From Lenisia limosa (lineage: Eukaryota; Breviatea): a stretch of 38,645 nucleotides of DNA. The notes beneath the pieces are model-generated. The model was not told the origin of the DNA. It ran no database searches and saw only the letters and a program-made list of their open reading frames with translations. Both the position numbers and the translations under genes were made by a program. This document shows, piece after piece, positions 9,330 to 20,280 of the stretch (position 1 is its first letter; every line of letters starts with the position of its first letter). The stretch covers positions 1 through 38,645 of the forward strand of contig LPNZ01008651.1 of assembly GCA_001655205.1 (NCBI GenBank), written 5' to 3'.

Positions 9330-10556
9330 ATGGACTGTAAGTGGTTAATTTTTAAGATTTACCAGAATAGTTCATTTTGGGGAGTATGGCGAGAGGGATG
9401 ATGAGGTTATTTTTGATGTGTATGCATCACCGACATCCCCTCCTTCACCAACACTCAAAACAAGACGAGGAACTAGAAGAGAGTTGACTCCTGAACCAGA
9501 GGTGGCAGGCAGTCCGATGGACATCTTTTATGGTGGGTCCGCATCCCGAAGTCCCACTCCAGATGACATTGTCGTTGTCAAGCGAAAGTGAGTTGGAGGG
9601 AGTTGTTCACCAATTTCAGCTTTCTCCACTAGATTTGCTATATGACATCGTTTCGCCCATTTGCTTTTGTTCATGAAGAAATGGAAAATATGTTAACTTT
9701 GTAGCTCATGTTCAGCAGCTGGTGGTACTGCTCTCATGACTCCAATAACTGCTCTTGATGTGAAAAGTTCTCAAACAACCCAGGAGCTTGCTGTTCCTTC
9801 CTCACAAACTAATGACCATATTATTCCTGAATCGCAGGTCTCAGTTGACCCAAGGTACTTAATTGATTCACCTGATGAAGAGTACAATGCAAATCGTAAG
9901 CTTAATTCTGGGTTACTTTTTAGGACCACGCACAAGGCAATCTGGTAAGATAAAGGAGAGAGGCCCCAAAACAGTTTGTGTATTCTTAATAAAATAGCCA
10001 CAAATATCTTTGAGCTTTAGTAAACCTAAAGTTATTAAGCAATCTTTAAGGAATGCAAGGAATACAAAGAAAAAAGATGATAGGAAAGTGCAAACCACTT
10101 TAACCTTTCTTCCTAGGTTTGTTTATGACCATTGCGTTCTTATCACTTTTTAGAAAAGAAAAAACTCCTCCACCAACCGCCACACGTGAAGAACTGTTGT
10201 CCCCTTCAGAGTCACCAGAGGGCAAAATTGGGGCAAACTCCAGAGTATGTTCTCAAATAATTTTGGATCAGGAATGCCTGAAAAGTCAGTCAAAGCATTT
10301 GGTGGAGCCGACAGATTTCGTTTATTCAGATGATCTTAGTCAAGCCAGACCAAGGCGGTTGTTTTCTTCCCAGTCCAACGCCAGAGATGGAACCAATGAG
10401 GAAGCACCTTTAGAAGGAACTTATTTTGAGACTCTTCCCAAGCGAAGAAGATCAACAGCTCGAGAGGGAACTAACCCAGAGGAGCTTGTAGTCAAGCATA
10501 AAAACCTGACTTTTCTTGAGATAACAACACCTGAAGCAGTGGTTGGCGGTGTATAA
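9330..10556 (+). CDS. Uncharacterised Ser/Pro/Glu-rich basic protein, probably nuclear
   Basis: The start codon lies seven bases before the first intron: exon 9330-9336, intron 9337-9370 (34 nt), exon 9371-9587, intron to 9704, exon 9705-9895, intron 9896-9923 (28 nt), then an exon from 9924. The next junction is uncertain because several donors and acceptors fit between about 9946 and 10035. The frame KPKVIKQSLRNARN is clearly coding, and a 37-nt intron follows before the last exon, which ends in TAA at 10556. The protein has repeated SPT, SPPSP and TPEPE motifs, basic clusters (KTRRGTRRE, KKKDDRK, LPKRRRS) and QTTLTFL, which faintly recalls a PIP-box but lacks the paired aromatics. No family is recognised. 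The look is of a disordered, phosphorylatable chromatin or cell-cycle protein; that is inference. Confidence 0.65.
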
Positions 10557-10618
10557 TATATCTTGTAACCTTCTTGTAGTTAATAAATAAACGAAGTACA
10601 CTTCCGAAAGAAGACGTT

Positions 10619-13600
10619 ATGTCCCCTGTATTGCCTTCCCAGCAGGAAGTAAGTTTAATTTTCCATTGACTTATCACAGGAATCCCAATGTTCAAGCTAT
10701 CACGACTTTGAGTACGTGCCCAGTGATTTTGCAATGGTTTGAAAGGGTTCCAACTCTAGATTGTAACGTATATAAAAGCATAGCACATCCATCTAATATC
10801 AGTTTAAAATCTTCTATTTTGGTGGTCATCCAATCATATTATTTTCACACATGTGACACCTATGTGCCTCCTTGGGATTTTCCCTTTCACTTTTTCGAAC
10901 CTGCCCTAGGGAACGAGGAAAAAAAACTCGTGGTTTTCTTATAGGAAACATCGAGGCCGTTTTCCTGAAAAACTCAAATTTTCCAAGAGTTCTGGGGGTT
11001 TCCCTTTGAAAGGGACAACGAAACCGAGCAGCGAGTTATGGTCTGAAAAGGGTGTTTAAACAAAAAAAAAAAACCAGACACTTCAATCAACACACAAAAT
11101 ATCAAAAGAGATCAATTTGTCTATCAAAAACTCTTAAATTTTCATCCATCTAGGTAACTATTGTTCAGGAATATTAATATATATACATTAGTTTCAATAT
11201 TGAGCAATTTTTTTCGACATCAGTCACTCTTCAAGGACAATAGTAAGCAATTAAATATTAAAGTACAAAATTAGTATTGAAAGTAGAGCAGCGAACGGAA
11301 ACGGAAACGGCATGTTGTGAGCGGAAGTCTCTTTGCTATTCCTCCCTCGAGTAGGTGCGAACCGTTTTAGGCCCTCGAACACAGCTCTCAAGAAAACTGA
11401 TCTTTTCTTACGCATCAACTTCTTCTTGGTTCACTCGAATCTCAATTTTCTCTCGATTGTAGACTCTAGGACCGTCGAGCACGGGGCACTACTTTTTCGT
11501 TATTTTCCTTTGGGATTTTCACTTAAAAATATCTTGGAAGTCTAGAGTTACGGGATTCCTGTCAAGTCTAGAGTTTACGGGAATAATCTTTTTTTTTTTT
11601 CTTTTTTTTTTCTTTCTTTTTNNNNNNNNNNNNNNNNNNNNNNNNNNNNTTCTTTTTCTTTTTGTTTTAATGAAAAAAAGAAGACAAAAAAAGATATGAA
11701 AATTCCAGGGAACAATGACAAAAATGAAAATACTAAGGGCACATGATTGTAGTACAAGAATATTAAATAAATCAAGCAGATATCTTTTTTGCTAAACAAA
11801 AGCTGTAGTCATAGCGAAGTATCAGAGTAAGAAATAACTCAACTCTTTGTTTTTTCATCCAGTTTTAATTTAATACTAGACTCCTCAGGTTGAGTATCCA
11901 CTTGTTGTATGATGATATTACCGTATTTTTGAGTCGAAACAAATGTCAATGAAGTATTATTTGACCTCTTAGACACAAACCGCTGCATTATGGAACCATC
12001 GGGTTCAAAGTGATAATGATACTGATGAAACTAAATCCGATCTTCAAAAGTGCACTCAGTATTCTGAAGAGGTTTGCATTGTAAATTTTATCTAATCTTT
12101 CAGGCAATAAAAAAATGGACAACAGGCCAAATTAAGGCTTGGAGTAATCGCTTGGAATTGAAAAATAATTTTCTTTTTCACTTTAATGGTACGAGTTACA
12201 GTTGCGCTCCAATGTTTCTTCAGATGTTCTTGAGGTACCCACTTTAGGACCATTTTCTTCCGAAGAAACATCAAATTTCATTAGTAACGTTTGTTTGGTG
12301 TGAACTGTCACTGTAACATCAATTATACAATAGCTATTCAACAATCCCCATCTATCAGCATAACCATCTTTCAAACGATAATTTGACCTCCTACTAAGTA
12401 TAATATAATACTTCTCAACATATTAATATAAGATACAATATTGTATCTTTGGGCCTTTTCACATGTGTGAACTATCATTTTCCACGTGACTTGATACCTC
12501 ATATACACCCATGGGATTTCTTTTCGGCATCATTTCCCCTGGGACTTTTGTCATTTTTACCCAAAAATGATGTTTTCCCCTGGAAAGAAGATCATTTTTT
12601 AGTCACAGTATCACAATAAAAAAAAATTGCTGATCGCTAAAATTGAAGATCAGGGATTGGTGAGGAGGGAGTGAAACCGCATTTTGGCAGTATTTTGTAC
12701 ATGGTTACATTGAATTCTTAAAGCGGGCCAAAAGCATATATTTTACGCGCCATTTTTTTGTGGTCAAATGAACATTTCATCTCATTTGATTATATTTGGG
12801 TAAAATCTACTCATTTAGCGCACTTCTCTTTGAAAAATTTGGGTACAATTCCAATTTGTAAAATCTTGGGTTAAATTCAAGTACACAACCTTTGTAAAAT
12901 TTAGGACTTTGTGCATTTAATTGACAAAATTTGAAATTGAAATGGAGTGCCCATTACAATAGGTTTCAATTCTAATTTTGCAATGAATAACTAATTGCAC
13001 TGGAGCCCAAGTTAAATTCCATGTGAGGTAAAATTCCTAAATAACTAATTTGTTATCTGGGTCAATTTCATCACAATTGGGTGAAATTACCGCTTGTATT
13101 GGGTCAAATTTAACCTAAAAAAAAACTTCCTTATAAGGTAAGTGTAACAGCAAATTGGGTAACATTCCACCCTCCTGGGTAAAAGTCAAATAGTTTGGTA
13201 AAATTTCAGCCAGTTGGGTAAAAGTTTTGGATAAAATTACGGTCGAAATGTTGACCCATGTCCTCTTGTGATATTCATATCATTATCTATTTAATGATTG
13301 CAGATTAAAACTTGGAGATCAAAGAGTTACCAAATTGGCACCAATTGGGGTTTGTTTAGCAAAGATATTCAAGGAAGAACTGGACATGAATGCTCTGTTT
13401 ATTTTAAGCAACTTTTGAAGCAAGGACTTGTTCAAGGTTTGAAATTTTTTGAGAGCTTAACATCTTAGATATCAAACCATCAAAAAAGAAGCAGCCACCT
13501 CTTTATTCAGTTTGGCAAGCCTCTTTTTATATTTTAGATTGAATTGAGTCTTAAGAAAAGATGGCAAGAAGAAGACTACATTAGTGCATCTCAAATTGTT

Positions 13601-13646
13601 GAAGATATTGTGCAGAAGGTTGGTACAATATTTTGGACCATAGTAA
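10619..13646 (+). CDS. Small Myb/SANT-like domain protein with a 2.6-kb intron
   Basis: Exons: 10619-10648, 10680-10736, 13304-13436, 13469-13509 and 13538-13618, then either a 25-nt intron followed at once by TAA (13644-13646) or read-through to TAG at 13654. All phases agree. Exon one (MSPVLPSQQE) joins exon two (ESQCSSYHDFEYVPSDFAM) over a 31-nt intron. The third exon encodes the Myb-like core: TNWGLFSKDIQGRTGHECSV with the tryptophan, the GRTG turn and the recognition-helix Cys of SANT/Myb repeats. The C terminus (KKRWQEEDYISASQIVEDIV) is helical. Only one Myb-like repeat is visible, so a DNA- or chromatin-binding role is a family-level guess. The long intron 10737-13303 spans a dispersed repeat, an N gap and an antisense coding segment, so intermediate exons could have been missed. 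Confidence 0.6.
11290..11500 (+). repeat. Dispersed repeat, copy 1
   Basis: Similar in sequence and order to 35245-35440, same strand. Shared blocks include AGTCTCTTTGCT, TTCCTCCCTCG, AAGAAAACTGATCTT, CACTCGAAT and TTTTCTCTCRATT. It lies in the long Myb-gene intron. No coding capacity is seen, so it is probably a degraded non-autonomous element. Confidence 0.7.
11622..11649. other. Assembly gap in a T-rich tract
   Basis: A run of 28 Ns lies within a poly-T/TTTTC low-complexity stretch, so the true repeat length is unknown. Confidence 0.95.
11839..12400 (-). CDS. Uncharacterised protein segment antisense inside the Myb-gene intron
   Basis: The last exon is clear: after acceptor TTTCATCAG it reads YHYHFEPDGSIMQRFVSKRS and ends LKLDEKTKS with TGA at 11839. 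Upstream, the frame SNYRLKDGYADRWGLLNSYC through VTVTVHTKQTLLMKF is protein-like, and EHLKKHWSATVTRTIKVKKK continues it in another frame after a likely short intron. Exact junctions between about 12030 and 12240 could not be settled, and no start codon was found near 12400. The mix of beta-like alternating residues suggests a folded domain, but I recognise no family. It lies wholly within the long intron of the Myb gene on the opposite strand. Confidence 0.5.
12790..13250. repeat. Degenerate TTGGGTAAAATT-type array
   Basis: Many imperfect copies of a TTGGGTAAAATT-like motif (also seen as TTGGGTGAAATT, TTTGTAAAATTT and TTGGGTAAAAGT) are spread over about 460 bp in the Myb-gene intron. Spacing is irregular. 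It looks like an old, eroded minisatellite. Confidence 0.6.
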
Positions 13647-13749
13647 CACCCTAGGTACATCTCTCCTAAAATTAGATTATTCTGTCCTAATTTGATTATT
13701 TATAAGATAAATAATACACTTGATTCAATGTACAGAGTAGAGTAGATGG

Positions 13750-15255
13750 TTAGAAGTTGGGGTTTGACCATGGCGAGGCATCACTAAATCGATACACCCC
13801 AGTACCGTGAATAACACCGTCTTTCCACTAAAAGGTCAAACCATTTAAGAATAATCATTCCAACTTACCACTCCCTCATATGAATCTCCTGAAGCGAAGT
13901 AAATAACTCCTTTTCCTTCTTTCCTTCCATGCCTCCATTCTCCTTCATAGTAACCGCCACCAAGAGTGTCTGGTGACGTAAACTTACCGAAACCGTGTCT
14001 CTGAAAATGTAAGACTTACATAAATAGTTTTTTAAAGACAGCAACAAACCTTATCCTCAAGCCAGTTTCCATCATAAATAGCTCCACTTGAATATGTAAG
14101 AACACCATAGCCAGTAGCTTGATCATTCACCCATTCTCCACGGAAGGTATCTCCATTCGCATACACCAGTTCTCCCTGAGGAGTTTAATGTAAAATAGGA
14201 CCAACTTCTCCGTGCTTCTTTGCTTGGATCCAGTTTCCAGTGTAACGATCGCCTGAAAGATATGTCAAGGTACCTCGTCCATGAGCTCGGTCATCCTTCC
14301 ACTCTCCTTCATAGCTTTCTCCATTGGCATAGGTTAACACACCTTGAAATAAGAACACCATAAACCCTTCCTACCATAACCACACTTCATATCATCTTGC
14401 CATTCACCCTCATAGCGGTTTGAATTAGGGAAAACATAGGTTCCACGACCATGCATCTGGGGAATCATAAGGGTTTTCACATATTACCTTTCCATCACGC
14501 CACTCTCCAGTGTACGATCCTCCATCTTGGTAAATGTAGACTCCAGCACCATGCATTCTTCCTTCAACCCAGTCTCCATCATATTTTTCAACAACCTAAT
14601 AGCTAATAATCTCAAGGGAATTATACCTGTCCATCAGGACCAGCATAGGTAACAATACCTCTTCCATGGCGTTTATCTTGATTCCATTCTCCCTAAAAGT
14701 GAATAATTGTGAAGACAACCCACTTCATAAATGTCCCCAGAAGCATATCTATAGGTACCACGACCATGCATCTTTCCATCTCTCCAATCACCCTTGAAAG
14801 AATCAAAAGAAGGCTTCCCTACCTCATACACATCTCCATCACTGTAGGTTAAAGAACCATATCCACTAATTTTTCCCTTATGAATAAGAACTGTTTTCAG
14901 AGGACAGAATACCCACCTCAACCCAGTCTCCTTCATAACGGTTTCCTGAAGCATAGACACTTATTCCTTTTCCATGAACTTTGTCATCAACCCATTCTCC
15001 AGTATAAGTCCCTCCATCAGCATATTTGTATGTTCCTTAACAAAATTAGGGAAAGCAAAAAATCGAACAAACCATATCCATGGCGTTTTCCATAATAAAA
15101 ATCACCCTATGTAAAGTTAGAAAACCACAAGAAGAGCCTTACCTCAAATTCTTCGTTATTTGGATACCTCAAACGGCCACGGCCATGCATTTGGCCATTT
15201 TCAATACTGCCTTCGTAGATCACTACAAATTAAGCCGTAATATACCAGATTTACT
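13750..15255 (-). CDS. MORN-repeat protein
   Basis: The product is almost entirely MORN repeats of the form YEGEWxxGxxHGxGxxxxxDGxxY, about thirteen in all, for example [36 protein letters not shown] and [19 protein letters not shown]. At least nine introns of about 30 nt separate them, often one per repeat and mostly in phase 0 after a glutamate or lysine codon. The start codon is apparently split by an intron: the A at 15255 joins TG at 15222 across intron 15223-15254 (32 nt), giving [18 protein letters not shown]. The C terminus is [17 protein letters not shown] followed by TAA at 13750. MORN repeats commonly bind membranes or act as scaffolds at junctional or cytoskeletal structures in protists; no fused catalytic domain is present. 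Confidence 0.85.
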
Positions 15256-15637
15256 CTTCACACAAAAGACAGTTAATCAGTGACAAGCTTTCTTCTCTTC
15301 TTTCTTTCTGAGCTACAACAAGCTACCAAAAACAAAGCCAAGAACGGGGTTAACAGTTTTTTAAAAAAAACCTGAAAAAAAATTGTGTTGAAGCTGTGCC
15401 GCGGTGCCGCAACTCTCACACCTCTCATCAGTTAGGGATTTTTCAGATCTTTCCGATCTTTCCCTGGTGACAAGAAGTAGCAAAAAAGCAAGAAGCAGAT
15501 TCATATTGGATTCATATTCAGTCACATCAGTCAGTGTTTTCAGTTTCAGTTCTTCAGCCAGTCTTCAGCCAGTCTTCAGCCGTTCAGCCAAAGCCAGGGG
15601 AGAAAGCAATCTGAGCAGTGGAGTTTCGCAAGTTAAT

Positions 15638-16632
15638 ATGGCAGTGTCTCTTGAAGCATGGTTTCAATCCATCCCTCCTGTTACTAAATACCTTTTCCTA
15701 GCAACTATTGGCATAACACTCTGTGCCAATTACAGTATAGGTCCATTGACTTTTGCCAATCTCTACTGGGATGTTCAGTTGCTTTGGGAGAAATTCCACG
15801 TAATTATATCCTTGTTGTTTGACTGTGTAGTTTTGGAGGCTGGTCAGTCCATTCTTTATTCATGGACTTGGAATGTCTTTCTTAATCGATCTTTTCTATC
15901 TGTATACGTAAGATCTATTTACATTTTGTATTATATGCCAGCTATTCAAAATCTCTTGAAGAAGAAAAGTATCAGGGATTAACAGCCAGCTATGTGTACC
16001 ATGTCCTTCTACTTTCACTTGGGTGCCTCTTTGCTGCCACATTCATGAAGTTACCTTACTTGGGTATGTTCTGCTTCTTTCATTTGTCTTCCATCTTGCG
16101 ATTGTGTCGTTATCTTCTGCACAACAAGTCATACTTTAGGACATATGTTTATTATGACAATCGTGTATGTTTGGTCAAGAACATGGCCTGAAGCAAATGC
16201 ATCCTTCTTCTTTGGGATTAAATTCAAGGTTGGAAGCGTTCATTAAAACTTACCTTCCAAGGCCAAGTTCCTTCCGTTTGTTCTTTTAGTTGCCAACGTT
16301 ATGCTTGGCCAGTCGCCTATCAATGATATTATCGCTATTCTTGTTGGACATTTTTTCTTTGTTTGCCATTCCATCATTCCTGACCTGTATGGAATTGATG
16401 TCACCAAGCCCCCAATTTGGATGTCAGTTTTATTCTTTTATTTACAGTTTAGTCAACGTATAATTCCCACAAACACACACGCAGGAGTTAACTTCGGAGA
16501 AGCAATAAATAGAGACACCATTCATAGGTAACTGGAAAAACGTGTTTACTTTCTAGGCGGCAAACAGCAACAACTTCTGTGGCTCAAACTCAAGGATACC
16601 GTTGGGGCTCAGGGCATGCTCTTGGCAGCTAA
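15638..16632 (+). CDS. Derlin (Der1-like ER membrane protein)
   Basis: The start gives MAVSLEAWFQSIPPVTKYLF, matching the derlin N terminus with the PPVT motif. Exons are joined over introns of about 31, 36, 100, 33 and 29 nt (the last at 16530-16558), and possibly a 21-nt intron at 16426-16446 that could equally be translated. After the first intron comes FWRLVSPFFIHGLGMSF, the conserved WR motif and loop. Then follow EEEKYQGLTASYVYH, VYVWSRTWPEANASFFFG and VGHFFFVCHSIIPDLYG, covering the rhomboid-pseudoprotease-like membrane segments. The tail ends GYRWGSGHALGS with TAA, resembling the W-G-x-G-H/F-x-LG terminus of derlins, which recruits p97/CDC48. Derlins help retrotranslocate misfolded ER proteins (ERAD). 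Divergent from the MORN gene, with about 380 bp between starts. Confidence 0.92.
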
Positions 16633-16822
16633 ACTTCAATTTTCTTATTGTTTTTTAGAGCATCATCACTACAAATACAGAATTTTCTGACAGTTTTGCT
16701 TTTCTCGTTGGGCATGCACTTCATTGAATAGCTGAAAAATAAGTCGCAGGATTTGAAACAAACTAGTGGTATGACGATAGTTGCTCAATCATGAATAATG
16801 TTGGCTCTTTTGATGACTACAT

Positions 16823-19489
16823 TTAATTAGAGTTATGTTGTTCCCTTACTGTCTTGATTTTCTCAAAATGGACTTGCCAGCTGTCATAAATTACGTCATC
16901 CTCAACCCCATTGAACTTCTAAACAATAAAATTACTACGCAAAACCAACTTGATTTGGGTTAACATAATGTAAATAGGCTTGGAACATTGGTGGTTGATC
17001 CTTTCTTCGACTACCAAGTTGAGTGGTCCAAAACAAAACTTTGTAATACTACAAGTGACTGAAGATGAGAATCTTACTTCTTTCTCAATTGGGTACATTA
17101 ATTCCCCAAAATTAGTCAGTTTATCTTTAGAAAAATGAACGGCTTCGATATGCAATTCCGGTTGAAGTACACATACGGAGTGATACTTTGATGGTACTTT
17201 CTGAATTTGTAAGTACATTTTACAACAAAATAACACTACTTACATTCAAAATATGTTCATAAAACCGTTTTCTGAGGATAATAGCAATTTGCTAAATGGT
17301 AAAACATACAAACATACTCACCGATGCTGTAAAAGATTGATTCATTGATTTCGGGTATGTTGCAAAATCGAAAGGGTGATTTTCAAATGGAATAATTGAA
17401 GGTGTATGACCATTAAATGGGGTGGATATCTCTCTATCAAAAACCCCAAGCCCAGGAACATCCTTTGACTACACTCATTATTTGCACACCTCCTTACATG
17501 AGACCTTCCTTCAAAAATACCCGCATAATTACAAAGGCAGTGGGAAGCAGGAACACCAATATCAGAACACGATCGGTAAGGAACAGGAACTAGCAAACTT
17601 TTTGCAATCTAAAAAAAGTCATTGAAACCATTGCATTTACCTTAGTATGCCACCAGCTACTGCGACGTTCATCAATAAGTGTTAACGGGTACACAGATAA
17701 ATGTCTTTGTTATGAAAAAAGTAAACCTGAGTGTTTTGTCGAAGTCAACTGGTGAAGTTATTCCATTTGAATTATAACTGAGAGCTCGACTGAAACAAAT
17801 CAATATAGTAGTGTACCATACCCCAATCCTGGATAATGTTGAAGGATATCTTTGGAAAGAAGAAAAGTTGAATGGGGATTATTTTCATCAAAAAGTCCTA
17901 ATTGTTAGAATAAAAAGATTCCAACCCTGTTCGGATTGCAAATAGCGGCCAAAGCTAAGTCCATGATCGGCCTGGAAAAGAACAACAAGCGGGTAGCTTT
18001 TCTGCTTGGCATCCTCAAAGGCAGCTTGGATCACTGAAGCAACACGCTGAAAACATTAAAAAGAAAAAGAAACAGAAGTGAGATCTAACCCCATACCACA
18101 TCTTCACTTTCACAACATTTTTTTATCGTTGCAGCATGAGAACTTGTCATCTAAAGTTGTGATAAGTGGTAGATCTAAACCTGAAGATAAGTAAAAAGGG
18201 GGCCCTTTTCGCTGTTCTGTTTGATATATTCATGAGTGGAAAAGGCACGTTCTGAAGGTGACTCGCTTACAACCATCTGTTCATATGCCTACGCATTAAA
18301 TATTTTGGAAGACACTTACATTTTTAGGAAATTTATAACCAAATTTGGGATTATCAAGTTCATAAGTCAGATTATCTTCATACGTTGCCTGGAAAGTTCT
18401 CCATCCTTGTCCTCCAAAAGAGGCAGAAACAAGGGACATTTGTGAGGAGATGTAATCTTTAAATTTTTGCTGGAGAGTGAAAAGAAAAATAGAATTAAGA
18501 AAGCCTACAGTTCCTTCTACTCCTTCTGCAATATCAAAATCAATATCGAAAGGTCCAATGATGGAAACACTACCACCTTTTTTCTAAAAAGTGACCTTTT
18601 GATATCATCTAACTGTTTTTCTCCAACCAGCAACCATCCCAGTATTAAAACCCATACGGTTCGGATAAGTGGTACCTTGGTGAAATCTATGAGACTACAA
18701 GCAGTGAGAATTTGCATTACCTTATACCTTATGGAAGTTAAACGCTGTGAACAGTTCCGAATTTTGGGAGTGTAGTAACTTCCATATTGTAGGATAGATT
18801 CTCGGCATTAGTGCATTTCCAGCACACTCTGTGATCACTCGAAGAATATGAGGAGGATTGTCCAAAAAATATAATGAAAGGGCATCTAATCACATGAAAC
18901 CAGGGGACTAACCAAACCATTTCCTCGTGATTCGTTCACCTTTGAGATGATTGTATTCATTTGAGTAAGTCGAGAATGCAAAGCTGCTGCACAATCTTCG
19001 TAAATAGATTCATCATATTTGGGCTTCTATCACAATAAAATCCAAGCCACAACAGCGCACCTACAGTGTAGTTGACTTCAGCAACTCGTAATTTGAAACG
19101 AGTCCCAAAAGGAACAAAAGATTCAGTGCTTCTGTCAAGGTCTGGGGCTTTGATGACACAACTCTTTTCTTCACTGCTCACAGTTATGCAAAATTAGAAC
19201 TAACAAATGAGTTTCTTTCTTTGTTACTAAAGGAGGACCAATCTTCAAGCCACCAACAAAAGAAGGAGAATGATATTTTCTCAAGGTTAAGGGATGTGAA
19301 GGTTCAAGATTGAAGGGGTCTGTTGTCGACATCTAAACATTTAAAAGAAACCCATTCTACCTGATGTGAACTTGGATCACCCATTAAAAACAAAATCAGT
19401 GTTGACATCTGAAATAAATGATAAGTGAAAGGCAACACTACTATTGTAAGAGTCATCAATAGCAGAAAGAATAGCTTAATCGATACCAT
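16823..19489 (-). CDS. DUF229-type sulfatase-like (alkaline-phosphatase-fold) membrane protein
   Basis: The ATG at 19489 opens a signal-anchor MVSIKLFFLLLMTLTIVVL, giving a type II or secreted topology. Many introns of about 28-40 nt follow. Family features in order: an N-terminal domain with EEKSCVIKAPDLDRSTESF, a middle segment FNFHKSHRFHQGTTYPNRMG, the metal-site motif VLFQADHGLSFGRYLQSEQ, then STFLLSKDILQHYPG and SYNSNGITSPVDFDKTL. VPYRSCSDIGVPASHCLCNY follows: Cys-rich, typical of DUF229 proteins just after the catalytic fold. The C-terminal domain runs through KVPSKYHSVCVLQPELHIEA to SWQVHFEKIKTVREQHNSN and TAA at 16823. DUF229 proteins share the sulfatase/phosphatase fold, but their substrates are mostly unknown. 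The formylglycine Cys/Ser motif of true sulfatases was not located, so enzymatic activity is uncertain. Exon joints in 18100-18900 are approximate. Confidence 0.75.
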
Positions 19490-20055
19490 TTGAACTGCCA
19501 AGAAAATAATATACGAATTGTCTGCCACTGTTCCTAAAGGTCGTCAGATATTGTAGCCCTGCGTAATGAATTGAAAATGGGAGAAAGCTTGGAGATGATG
19601 TGCCCTCCCTCCTGTCCCAGCTTCACCAGTGGGTTTTGGATGGTAGTAGGGGTTTGTCGTGGCGTTCGTGGTTGTGGGTGCTAGTTGGGTTGGTGGGTTG
19701 GTGGCAAGTTTTTTTGGTGGTCGTCAGTCACTCAGTAACACACACAAGTACACACAAATACACACAAATACACAAAAGACTTGAAAAAGACTCCACACAT
19801 TCGACAAAGATGATTTTTGAAACAGGATCATAGAGATCCGGTTGAAACTAGGATCATAGAGATCCAACGGTTGACTACACAAAGAAAAATCCGCAGAAAA
19901 CGACAGAAACAGAAAGACTTCACGACAATTAGATAAAAAATCAGTTAGCTAGCTACTTTGCACAGTTTGCACAATATTTTTAAAACAAAGTTTCTGCGCC
20001 GCCGTAAAAATAAGATTAACATCGGATAGAACTTTTGTTTTTCTAAAATTCGACC
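19490..20055. other. Intergenic region with short tandem repeats
   Basis: This lies upstream of the DUF229 gene and the tRNA. It contains a G/T-rich tract (19610-19730), an ACACACAAATAC-type simple repeat (19738-19778) and two copies of AGGATCATAGAGATCC (19824-19839 and 19850-19865). No coding signal is seen. Confidence 0.6.
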
Positions 20056-20126
20056 GGCTGCGTAGTGTAATGGTCATCACCCTGGGTTCTGATTCCAGTA
20101 ACGCGAGTTCGATTCTCGCCGTGGCC
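20056..20126 (+). tRNA. tRNA-Gln (anticodon CTG)
   Basis: A 71-nt cloverleaf fits by eye. The acceptor stem GGCTGCG/CGTGGCC has two G-T pairs, and the D arm contains the loop GG. The anticodon stem CTGGG/TCCAG carries the 7-nt loop TTCTGAT, giving anticodon CTG (codon CAG) with T33 and A37. The T arm is GCGAG-TTCGATT-CTCGC. The A box TAGTGTAATGG and B box GAGTTCGATTC match pol III internal promoters. There is no intron. Confidence 0.92.
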
Positions 20127-20134
20127 TTTTTTTT
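20127..20134 (+). terminator. Pol III terminator (T8) of the tRNA
   Basis: Eight consecutive Ts follow directly after the tRNA 3' end, the standard RNA polymerase III termination signal. Confidence 0.9.
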
Positions 20135-20280
20135 GTTGCTGCAACCCTTGGCGCCTCTATGTTCAAAGATAAATTTTTTATTTGGGCTTTCTCCTTCGGT
20201 CTCTCTGTCTCTCCTCTTCTCCTCTGTCTTCGCTGTTGTTGTTTTTAAAACAACTGGTGACGTTGAACTTTAACTTTAAC

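Noticed and set aside
12000-12030. In-frame TAG in EDRI-TAG-FHQYHYHF as evidence for sense UAG
   Set aside because: TTTAG at that spot also serves as a good acceptor, so the exon may start after it; the splice structure here is unresolved.
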